In this document: piece after piece, positions 39,523-51,100 of the stretch
Layout: each line of letters begins with the position of its first letter
Numbering within the stretch: the first letter of the stretch is position 1
Source of the DNA: Strix aluco
Lineage: Eukaryota > Chordata > Aves > Strigiformes > Strigidae
DNA length: 64,000 nucleotides
Reading direction: 5' to 3'
Assembly (NCBI RefSeq): GCF_031877795.1
Contig: NC_133946.1
Coordinates: forward strand, 11,507,144 to 11,571,143
Position numbers and translations under genes: made by a program
Notes under the pieces: generated by a model
Seen by the model: only the letters and a program-made list of their open reading frames with translations
Databases searched by the model: none
Told to the model about the DNA's origin: nothing

Positions 39523-39735
39523 AATAAACAGGGAATCTACTGAATTTGCTTAGGAAAAACTCTTGAGATCAGCAAATAAAAATTCTGGAAAGCAGCCAAA
39601 ATCCAGTAAAACCTCTTAGATTATAGAGTGAAACACATGTCAGTGTGAATTGTTGTCAGTAGATGGAGCCTAAATGAAGCACATCACTTCCACTTCATGT
39701 TAGCATCTGGCTGCCTGCTTCTGAAGTCTAATAAA
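39523..39735 (+). terminator. SCT: SCT poly(A) signals (three AATAAA)
   Basis: AATAAA occurs at 39523-39528, 39575-39580 and 39730-39735, all within 270 bases of the stop. Any of these, or several, may be used. Confidence 0.75.
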
Positions 39736-39885
39736 GATTTGTTAGCTACGCCTGTGCTTCGGCTCCTCTTTGGGAAACAGTAATAAGGGCGGTACCATTA
39801 CTAGGTGTTGGAATTAGGAATTCGAGCGGGGGGGCGAGAGGGATTTTGCCAGGCTTCGCCCCACCCGAGGGAATGCTACCAGGCT

Positions 39886-39886
<1 letters not shown>

Positions 39887-39929
<43 letters not shown>
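39887..39929 (+). repeat. Poly-C run (43 C)
   Basis: An uninterrupted homopolymer lies downstream of SCT, preceded by two imperfect copies of a ccaggcttc-containing unit (39849-39886). The length may reflect assembly or read limits. Confidence 0.95.
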
Positions 39930-39930
<1 letters not shown>

Positions 39931-40280
39931 CCATGAGGCATCTTGGCACTGGTTGCAGCCCCCGGCCATATCTTGGTGGCTGGGACCCGGCCCTGCCCAC
40001 AGCCCAGCTGTACAAAGAGGGCAGCATCGGGGTCTCCCGTTAGCAGAAACTCAGCCAGGTGCTAGATGTGATTGCAAAGAAATATACTGAGAGCTGCACA
40101 ACATAGATACACACTGTAAATATTGTTTCCGCTCCATTGTGCCCCTGTAGTTACTGGCCCAGCTTTCTCATAGCCACTAAAGATAAAGCTCCACTAGGAG
40201 GAATTTGCTCCCATTTAATGAGGTTTACACGTCACCCCTGCACCACGCTGCCTGGCAGATTCCCTCCTCTGATAGAACAG

Positions 40281-40451
40281 TGTCCTGGTTTCGGCTGGGA
40301 TAGAGCTAAATAGTGCTGTGTTTTGGCTTCAGTATGTTTCTTAGCAACAACTGAAAACATCAGTGTATTATCAACATTCATCTCATACTGAACAGCACTA
40401 CTCTAGCGACTAAGAAGAAAAATTAGCTCTACCTCAGCTGAAACCAGGACA
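40281..40451 (+). mobile_element. Palindromic LTR-type insertion with 5-bp target duplication (fossil)
   Basis: The 171-base element begins TGTCCTGGTTTCGGCTGGG and ends CAGCTGAAACCAGGACA, so its ends are inverted copies. Inner parts (AGTGCTGT...TTCAGTATG) also pair, giving arms of roughly 60-75 bases around a short centre. It is flanked by the direct repeat AACAG at 40276-40280 and 40452-40456. The TGTCCTGGTTTC start matches a widespread bird ERVL-like LTR family, as I recall it. It has no genes, and the intact duplication suggests a moderate age. Confidence 0.7.
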
Positions 40452-42038
40452 AACAGCAACACCACCTTTCCTGTAAAACCAAAAGACTTTGAAGAGCAGC
40501 CCTAAAATAAGGCATCTTCAGCTGCAATCATGTGTGCTTACTGCAGAACTGCTCAGTCCATTCTGCACCATCAGTTTTCACCATTTGCGATGTACCTGAC
40601 ATCTGCAAAGAAGCTCATTGCTCTCAAATGTTCATCTAAGCAACCATTCCCTAACCGTGATGCTGAAATGCTGCTCTCATGGACCTTAGCAGTTGTTTAT
40701 TTTGGTCTATAGGAAATCTCTGCTAGGAAAGTGACCTGTTGGAGAACTTTTGGAAGGAGTGTTGACAGTCTGTATCTTGTTAAGTCACTAATGGCCATCT
40801 GGCTGAAATGCAGCACCTGAGAACTTTCTGAAATCAACTGGGATTTTAAAAGGAGCAGTGAGAACAGCTGTCCCTCTTCTCCTCCTACACAATGGGCAAG
40901 TTGAAAACAATGGTCTTTCTTTACACAAGGGGCCAAACGCCTTGCCATGTGATATTTGGCTCTGAAAAATTTACTCAGAAAAAGACAGGACAAGACAGTG
41001 GAATAACATGCTATTGAGGCTTCAGTAAGCTGCTGAGGTGTAAATCATTGGAGCCTGGATGGAGATTCTGGGGAGCAGCACTCCAAAGAACCACTGGTAG
41101 AAGGAGATGTGTGTTGTCTCTACAAAGTTGCTGGGCAATCACTGGGCTGCAGCGGAGCCCCATCACTGCTTCTGGATCCACTCTGCTCACCTTGTGACAG
41201 TACTGTAGTGTGGTGGGAGTAACAAGATTGTCTTGGAACCATAACTGATTATCTCAACCCAAGGGCTTACACAGGGCCTAGCTCCTTCCTCTACCATCCA
41301 AACAGAAGAGCAGCCAAGATGGCTTTGTCGCCACTGAAACCTTTGCCTTTTCCAGAAATAAAGATAAGGCATTTGAGAGCTGGCTTTTAAACTTTTTTTT
41401 AAAAAAATAAAATCTGTTTTTCAGGAACAACATGACAGACTGCAACAAGAAGAGAGAAACTGTAAGTCATGGGCTATCGAGCAAAACCTGTTGTAAAAGG
41501 GAACGTGGACCATGCAGAAAAACCCTGGCTGAAATAAATTAGCTATAAGGGGTATAGTAGCATCATTATGACTTTTTCCAGGAAATGACCTGACCAAGAC
41601 AGACCCCATCTCTGGCACATCAGAAACATAAATTCGCTCACTCCCTCCCCACTGGGAGAGGCTGGAGTATACAGACAGCTTCCCAAGCATCAGCCCTTGT
41701 CCTCCTTCATGCTCATCTTGGGTGGCTTGGCTCTGAATTCGGAAATGCTTCAAATATATCTTTGTTGCTATAGAGACCTTAGGAGAGACCCAGGAACAAA
41801 GTAGGAACAGGAAGTTACGTGTCATCATGTTCTATGACTGAAAGATATTTACATCTTTCAATAAGTCATCCAATGAGTCAAAGAGGCAAAGGTTGAACTG
41901 CAGCAATTCACTCTAGCCAGGCAATGTTTTTGCCTTCATGAAGCAGTGAACGCAGAATACAGCACTGGGAGAAACTGGGAGAGAAGAGAATCAGTTTAAT
42001 CAGAAACAGGGATTTTTTTCAACAACTGGCAGCTCACC

Positions 42039-42117
42039 ATGGCTGTTTCTCGCTGGCTTCTCACTGCTGTGCTCTTTCTGTTGCCGTTCGTGACACAGGT
42101 TTCAGCACAGCAACAAG
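42039..42117 (+). CDS. CDHR5: CDHR5 exon 1 (signal peptide)
   Basis: The start context is ctcaccATGG, a strong Kozak match. It has 26 codons plus one base and donor AAG|GTAAGC. Hydrophobic core LLTAVLFLLPFV, then VSAQQQ. Confidence 0.9.
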
Positions 42118-45100
42118 GTAAGCTCTTGCAGGAGGTCCATGATCATGGAGGAATAACCGCCACAGCAGCAGGTTTTGCCATTATAGGTGGGAGATGTTTA
42201 CTCTTACTCTGAGATAGGTTTGTTCAACAACCTTCTCCCCAGTGGTAACTAGAGGGGTCTCATGTCTCACTCAACTCTGTCACAGTGTGAATCCCTGGGC
42301 AATTTTGTGTCTCATTTGTATGCTTTTCCAGGATGTTCTGTCAATAATAATGAACCAAGTGTTTATGAGAATAACCCTCCTGGCTACGTGGTGACTACTA
42401 TCCACATGGAACCAAACTTCACTGTAATGATCGATCCTACTTCCCCCGATGTCAGTTTTTTCACTATATGGGGGTCTGAGCTGCAGCTGAGCCGAAGTGT
42501 GGACTATGAGGTGAGCCTTTAGCTGGCAGGCTGTAAGGATGAGATGGATAATGTTGGGATGCAATGAGTTTCAATCTCGGCTCTTGGACTTCCAGGGATT
42601 CATAACCTGTTCCTAAAGGATCTAGGAAATAACTTTGAAAAATAAACCTATTTCAGCTGGGTTTGAGTTCACTGCTTGGGAGGTCAGCCCTTCTGCAAGC
42701 AGGGTATAGGGAGGAGGGGGATGCATGGTATGCCTGCTGTCACCTTCCTTCAGTGAGTCTGTATCAATTAAAGCAAGGGGAAGTTTTAAAACCAAAAATG
42801 TGACAACTGTAGTGTTCAGAGCTCTCCAGGACTCATGTAAAATGATCCCTGTTTGCCTGTAGAAAATAGAGCCCTCAGCAGTGAGGCGATCTTGTGTGAA
42901 GCATAAAGGCAGTGTAAAAGGTCAGTGTGTTCAGTTAGGTTGCTGCTAAATTATTTTACCTTCCTGGAGTGCTCTGTACACAGCCACAAGCATCTTTAAG
43001 CTGCCTTTCCCCTAATGTAAACCCCCACATTTATTTGAGTGAAGAACAGCAGACAGAGTTAACACCCTGCAGGCGACACTGTACTTGCTGCATGGTACAT
43101 TTCTGCTTCATTCAATTTAAAAAGAAATCTCTTTGAATTCACCTGGAGTTTGAGAAAATGGCCAATTAGCTCTGCTGACATGTTACAGGAATCATAGGGA
43201 GAGAAGCTGGAAGAGTGGTCTGCTTTGACTCCATCATAAACAAGATCCCAGCACTGATGTATGGCTGTAAAGGAAAGAAAGGAAAAGTTAGATATGCCTG
43301 AAAACAAGATAAAGCCCAGCAGCATTTCTGATTCAACAATGTGTATATTTGTCTCATTTACTTTCAAAAGAGTTAGTATGTTTTGGCTTGTTTCTACAAT
43401 GTCTGGGTTTGTTTTTGCATGCAGAAAGACACCTTGCTGCTGGTGTACCTGATTTGTCAGAACGCTGTTGGGCAGGTGAGTGCTCTTCCAAACGCTCAGC
43501 CCTGTCACAAGGCACTGCACGGCAGCACACGCTTCCCTCTGCTCTTCCTAGGCCGCAGACTGGGATGAGGAGATGTCCTTTTCTTTGCGGACATACACGC
43601 TCCTCTCACAGTCAGAGAGTGCCTAAGGCTCTGTGAATGGGGAGGGGGTAGGAACAAACTCACAAACCCCAGCCCCATCCAGCCCGCATCCAGCTGTGCT
43701 CCTTACACCATCCCCTCTGGTCACTGCAAATCAGGATCAGCCCCTAACAGTCTTATTTTTGTCTTTGATTCTCTCACTTTGCCCTTTCCTCAGAGCGATT
43801 CGTTGCAAATTCTTGTGACCATTCTCAACATGAACGATAACAGCCCAATGTTTAAGCAAATGAATCTCACTGAGGTTATTCCTGAGGTAAGCATTTTACA
43901 AAGTGAAGAGGGCACTGGGTCACCCAGTGCTGTGGGACTAAGGAAGGGTTAGCAGGGAGAAGTCTTCAGCCCATTTCACAGAGAATAACCACAGCAATTT
44001 TGTTTCAGGATACAAAAGTGAACACAACCATTGTGGCCCGTGAAGTTTTAAGTGTTAGTGATGCTGACCTGGATACCATCTTTTATGAACTCGCAACAAT
44101 AGTGCCGGTGAGCATCTTTGTTCTTTGGGGGAAAATGATGGCTCTGGAGAAGTCTTCGTGTTTAATTCAGAAAAGCCCTAACTCTGAGGCTAAGGTCACT
44201 GTATTGCATTTAGTTCCCTGACAGCTTCTGCAAGAGGTACATATTTTGTAAAAACCAAGTGTCAGTTTGGTTAGCAGAACAGAGCAATTAATACTGCAGG
44301 TATCGAATTCTTTTACTGCTCACACTTGTATTACACTGTATAGATTAAACTCTCATCTAGGATATTCTGAGCCATATGATCCAGGGTAGTCTTGTTGGGA
44401 TGGTCTGTAAACACCTCAGCAGAGACCTTTGTACCTCACAAAGTTCAGAACTGTGCTGAGTTGGATAGGGAAGAAGGAGCTACTTTCCTGTTTGACAACA
44501 GTGTCCATGCAGAGCGAAGATAACATGAGCTGCCCAAGACCGCACAAAAAGTCTGTGGCAGAGCCAAAGGCAGACTCTACTTTCCCCAGGTCTCAGTTTA
44601 ATGCCTTAGTTTATTTGCTCGTAAGGAGTTTGCTTCATTTCATGGGAAATGAATTGTATACACTGTTAAATTGATGCCAGCCTAGAGTACAAGGGCCTGC
44701 TAGAAACTTACAAAAAAAAAAGTAAATTCAAGAGAAGAACAAAATCATAGGATGATTTGGGCTGGAAAGGACCTTAAAGACCATCTAGTCCCAACCCCCT
44801 GCCAGGGGCAGGGACACCTTCCACTAGCCCAGGTTGCCCAAAGCCCCGTCCTACCTGGCCTTGAACCCTTCCAGGGAGGGGGCAGCCACAGCTACTCTGG
44901 GCAACCTGTGCCAGGGCCTCACCACACAATTTCTTCCTTATATCTAACGTATATTTACATTTTAAAAAAGCATTGTGGAGTGAGCAGGCAGTGTCTGACA
45001 TTCTGCCTCCATTAGCTCCATAACCCCATGGATTTTAAGGGTTGTGAGCAGAAACCACATGTTTTTGAATTTCAGGGACCAGACTTTGCCATCACATTGG

Positions 45101-48100
45101 TGTAAATCCAGAGGGATTTAAAAATTCAGAGGAATTCTAGTCAAGACATAAGATTAAAGGAGAACCCAAGCAAGTGCAGAAGGTTATAGAGAAAATGCAA
45201 CATATCTTATTTCAATTTGGCTTTACAGTTGCTTCCAAAGTTCAGTTGTGCTAGGCTAAGGCAAGTGATCTTGCTAGCTCCCAGAGGCTGAGCCACCTTT
45301 GACCTGTTTTGTGCATGGATGTGAGAGTGCTTGGCTGTCATGGTCCCAAAATCAAGGACTGGTGGCAACCTGTTCAGTGGAGGAAATAAGATTCCGTCCA
45401 GTACCTGCTGGGCAGGTAGCCAGGCAAAACAGGGGATCTTGGAGAAGAAAACTCACAGGGACATCAACAAACCTTTCTGACAAGCCAGCTATCTCCAGTG
45501 TGCAATACCAAAGATTAAACAGATCTGGCACTCTGACACTGTCCCCCCACCCGCTCCCCCACCTCCCAGGTCCCTGGGATTAAAGGTCTGATTGGCTTGA
45601 CAAACACAGCAATGAGCAGTACTTTGAACATCTCTGTAACTGAGTCTGCTAATAGGGTTTTTCCTTTTCCCCCTGCCAGGGCACAGATGGTTATTTTGCC
45701 ATAAAAGGAGTTAACAACCCAGAAATTTATTTACAAAAAGCATTGGACTATGAGAAATTTAAATTGACAACGCTGCTCTTGTATGCAAGGGTAAGTTCTT
45801 TAAGAAGAAAAAAAATGCCTTGTTTGCCCCAGTCTCTCAACTGAAGGGTAAGTCTGAATGGGAATCTCTGGGATGGCAGGAGGGAGGGTGGATACTGAGG
45901 GAGGTGAGTTTGGAGCAGTCTTCCACCCTCCATAACTACGCAGTGCCAGACTTGCATTCAGTACACCTTTGGCAGCAGAATGAGATAATTCATTGCTTTA
46001 GGTAGGCTAAGCCTTAGACAGAATGGAGTTACAACAGCTAAAAGACCCTGGGCCACTGGCTTTTGCAGTTGGGTTCTTCTTTTGGCAATAAAACTTGCAT
46101 CTCACGAGTATGCTTTGCCTTTGGGTACAGGACAGGCCTGTGGACAGCACCGAGACCACCAACACAGCTACAGCAACAATAAACATATTTATTGAACAAG
46201 CTGACACCAAATCACCCTGGTTCCTACCCTGTACCTTCATTAACATGGACAATAGCATTTGCATCAGCAGCCCCTATACTGGGAGGGTCAATATCTCCGA
46301 GATGTCGGTAAGCAGGTGTGATCAAACAGTATCCTTGATGCTATTCTCAAACAATATCCAGATGCTATTCTCAGTAGACAGTGCCTAATGATTTCCATGA
46401 GCTCATGCTGATCTTTGGTCATAAATGCAGATGATTCAGCATGACAGGGAGCCTTCACCATCCTGGGAAGTGGAGGTTCACCTCCCCAACGCCTGCCCTG
46501 CCAAGCAGCACTGCTAGTCCTTGTTCCTGCAGCACATCACAGGAGAGGCGAGAGCTGGGAGCCCCTTTGCTCTGGGCTGTCTCGCCTCTGCCCTGGTACA
46601 GCCATCTCCCAGCAATCAATGCCATTCTGCCCAGACAAAACCACTAGAGCCATGGGAGAATGGAAGAATGGATGGGAGGATGGAAGAACGCCGCAAATGG
46701 GAATGGGAGGGTGGGAGAATGCTGCAAATGCTAATTTGGTGCTGTAGTGTGGAATGTAATACTTTGTCTTGTTATTGCAGACAGAACCACTCATCTTAGA
46801 GCCGGGGCCTATCTATGCTATTGATCCTGACTACACTTTAAATGAAAAAATTGTGTACAGCATTGTTGGTGGTGAGTAGAGGTTGTCACCTTCCACAAAC
46901 TGCATTGCTCATGTCCCCTACATTACCTGCCAAGAGGAGATGCCCCCCATGGCACTTGAGAGTTGAGGGGGATTTGCCCCTCTGTTTCTGCCACAGAAAC
47001 ATAACTAGATCCACAGGACATTATGGATTAAGTAGAAGAAACAGACTGTACAGAGAGGAAGAAAAAGAGAATTAAGAGTCCTACAAGCCAATCTCAATGA
47101 AATCTGTTTCAAAAGGACTTTGGTTTTTGGGGAAATGAGACATGTTTTATCTTTAAGCTTTTAGACTTGATTTTGCCAGTCTGGTCACACCAGTCACACC
47201 ACTTTCAGTCTTTGAGCTGAACTTAAAATTCCCACATCATTGAATAATTTTTATTCCCCAGCACACTGCCACTGTCTAATCTGCTCTGTTTTAGTCTTGA
47301 TTTTAGAAAGATTACTTGAATACAGTCAACTGATTGCCCAATCATTGACTGGGCCATTTATTTCATTCAAAGGATTTCCTCTTTTTTTGTTTTTTTTTTT
47401 TTTTTAACAATAGTGGGGTTTTGAATAACTATCAAGGCAAAGGTAGATCATATTGGTCAGGTGAACTGATCACTTGTTCATCTCCCTTTACCTGTGCCAC
47501 ATGGCACCACATCTGTGAACATCCTTCTGATAATAAATACATTAACCTTAAATTCCACTGGCATTTTGGAGGTAGTGTGGCCTTCCTACCCTGCAGTCAG
47601 TAGGGAACCCCAGACTGGGGAGTCCTTGTCTAAATACAGCCCACGGTGTCTAAGTGAGGAAGAGAATTAAAAATTTTGCTTGTATATTAACATAAATCCA
47701 ACACAGATGTTTGTGTGATTAAAAGACAGATTAGAGATATAGGAAGCTGATTTCTACCCCTACATCAATACAAGAAGGTTTCTGTGTTTAGGCTCCTTTT
47801 GTAGTCAGAAATAAGCATTTCCAGAGCAGAATGCAGCTCACATTGAGCCCAATGTTCACAGTAAGTCAGATAAATCATGCACTGAGATGCCATTTTCTCT
47901 TCACAATATATGTAACAAGGTCACATAGAGATGTCTTCCCTTTAGATGCCTAGAGCTATTTGAGACAACTCCCCACCCAACTAATCTTTGTAGATTGGCT
48001 TCTTGCCTTTAAAATAGGAATAATCCTTCCCTTATCTCTCCTGAAGAGCAGTTTGGGTTCAGTTAGGGTTTGGGCTCAGGTTAGGGGAACTCGAGACCTT

Positions 48101-51100
48101 CAGTCCTCAAATAGTACCAGAGGCTCTAGGCATTTAGCAGAATTTAAGCTGGCTATGTCTGGGCCTAGGCTCTGGAAACGCAAAGCTTTGCTGTCCTATC
48201 TCATCTAGGTGGGTTCACACACATCTTCTCGATGCTTTTTGTCTGTTGAGTCCCTCTGAATCCCTGGTCAGTGCTGCCAGCTCTTGTAGCAGCCAGGCAG
48301 GCAAGGAAAACAGCATTAAGCCCTGGGGGTATTGTCACTAAGATGTGAAAAAATGAGTCAATGAGCTCCAGGTCACTTTATGAAGGTATCTGATGATTGA
48401 ATTTCCATTTTCTTTAGGGGATACAGACAAAGTATTCTCAGTGGATGCAGACACAGGGAATTTAACTATGAACAAAGTAGCAACTTCCCCAGACTCATAC
48501 CTATTGCAAGTCATGGTAAGTCTGATGACATTGCAGACAACAACCCAGCATAGCTGGCTTTCGAGGAAGCAGCAGTCTTGATGTGACAGGAGTCAGTTGC
48601 GTTACTAATTAAAGCTAACTCATTACACCCTTTCTTTTGGAAGGGCTTAGTACTTGACCACTGTCTTATACCTACTTACATTCAAAGCTCTTGCAGGAGT
48701 CAAGGCATTTTCCCTTACACGTGGGTTGCAACATCAAAGCAAGTTAACCAAAAGGGGACATGCTGATGAGTTGGAAGCATGGAGGAACATAACTGGAAGG
48801 CTTTCATTAGGCATGACTGGAGCTTGTGTTATGGTAGTTAACATAACTCAAGCCTAGAGACAAGGTTGTCTTTGGGCTAAAGATCAAGAGGAAAGGAGGG
48901 AGTTGAAAAGCACTCCCTGCACACATATCTAGGACAATGTGGACTCTTGGGCAGCAACTGAACTGACCCAAACCCTTGCAAAGATGAGCAGACTCTGCAT
49001 GCTGGTGCTGGAATCTCACTGCTTTGTACTGGAGCATCACAATTTGTCCAGATGTGGCCCTAATGGAGGGCCATATCTAGACTGGGGTTACACCAAGACT
49101 GTGTGGAGGGCCAACAGCAGAAGCAAATTATAAACCACATGGACTCCAAACCGTAAGGCCACCTGTGACAGGCCTGTCTCAAAGCTCACTGAGAGTGACA
49201 GAAAGAACCCCATGGGCTGTGATGGGCTTCAGATCAAGCCTATCCTATGTTTCATCACTAATAGGAAAAGGCTAGCCTCTCTCTCTCTCTCTCTCTCCAG
49301 GCCACCCAGGTCAACAACATACAGAAATACTCCGTAGTCAGTGTAGAGATTAAGGTCGTCAATAAGAGCAACTACCCACCCTACTTTGAGAGCAGAATCT
49401 ACAACGGGACAGTATTTGTTGGTCTGGCCCCGAGAAGCTTTGTCTTCCAAGCTGGTGATCCTTCAAGCCCCCTGATGATAACAGCGGTGGATGAAGATTT
49501 CCCTAACGTAAGAAACTGAAGATGCACTGCATTCTTTCTCACTGCTTCAGGCGTAAAGCTGGATCAGAAAACATGACGAAGGGGAGGCAGGGAGAAGCAA
49601 ACACATTTTCCTCTAGTGTTCCATATTATATTTCCCTGGAAATTCCACATAGGTCAGAACTGCTTATGGTGTGATGTCATGTGGAGAAGCTGCTGGACTC
49701 CTCTCTTCCAAAAGCCAGTCCCACCCAGATCTGTGTAGGTGAGCTGATCCACTGCAAAACAGTATGCTGAGTAAAGCCCAGGGTTAGCAAATACTGTGAA
49801 CAGGTCCAGATTGGAATTAGGGCTGGGTGAAGTGTTTCCTTGAAGAGTTCGGGGTGGTGGGATCTTAGGTGTCCTCTCTCTGCCAGGTCAAGGAGAGCTA
49901 TATGTGGACTGGCCTGGGAAGAGGAGCCAGTCCAAAGACAGCAAACTAGCCAGGGCCTGCAGTCCTGGGCTGGAAATTGTTCCCCTTCTCCCTGTAAGGG
50001 CTCATTTTGAAAGAGCCATTCTTGAACAAAGTACTGGGAGAATGGGGAAGAGATTTACTGACCAGCCATTCCCATCCCACCCTATTAAATAAAGACAAAC
50101 GTGCTAATTTTATTGATACCAAGGCTTCCATAACAAGACTGGGGACCTACTAGAGGAATAACACCCTAGACATAAGGGAAAAATTGTGCAGACCTCAGCA
50201 CAAGTGTTATTCTCCATGTACAGCCCCCTCTGGCACTGTATTAAAGGCAGAACTGATCAAATTTACAAGGTCTCTTGCATAGATGTGTTTTGCTTGGGCA
50301 AATGCTAAAGATACCAACACAAGATGGGTAAGACTTTGGATTTTTTTGGAGGCAACACTTTTAGGATACATTCTTGAATTCTGAGCAACAGGATGAACAC
50401 ACAAGTTCAACCTTTCTCACCTCATCAGTCCAGATTTATTTATTGTGCTATACACCTGCTCACACTTCAGGTGTGTTTGGCAAGTCCTGCCAATGGATTA
50501 TTACGGAGATGCATGCAAAGCACAGACAGGGTGGTTTAATCAGTCACTCTTCTGGCTTTTCAGAAAGTCAACCCAAACATTGAGTACTACATAAAAGACA
50601 GCACCGATTTCATCGCAACCAAAGATGGACTCGTCCTGACAAATGTGATGCTGCAGTCACCGGGAACTGTAACCATCAAGGTAAAGCAGCTTCATTATCT
50701 TGCCGGGGTCATGGAGGGAAGGGGTAGTTTCTACCAGAGAAGTACCAAGGGTGGAATTTCATTAGGTAACACAGACCTTGTCCCAACCATTTGCATCATA
50801 AATGTACAGGGATGGAGGGAGATGAAGCAATAGCAAATTTAATCTGTGGGATACAGGCTACATCTGGTACTAGCTGTAAAAATGTTTCTCCAACCCTGTG
50901 GAAAATATCATTGGAGACAAGTAAAAAGTCAACCAGGGAGATTTTAGGAGCCCCCCTCCCACGCTCTGATTAACAAAAAAAGGAGGGTGAGCAAGTGGCT
51001 AGGAGGTGGATGTGTAGATATGGTTAGGGTATGATTGCTGGCATACATCCCAGCTCTAAAGGCTACAGCTCCAAACTTGGGAATCCTTTGGTAAATCCAG

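Larger units (their letters stand above)
39736..42038. other. Intergenic spacer, SCT to CDHR5
   Basis: It contains a GC-rich block with a 43-base C run (39.8-39.95 kb) and a 171-bp palindromic LTR-type insertion (40281-40451). The final 250 bases are the CDHR5 promoter region. An AGGCAAAGGTTGA stretch near 41884-41896 resembles an HNF4-type site, weakly. Confidence 0.65.
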
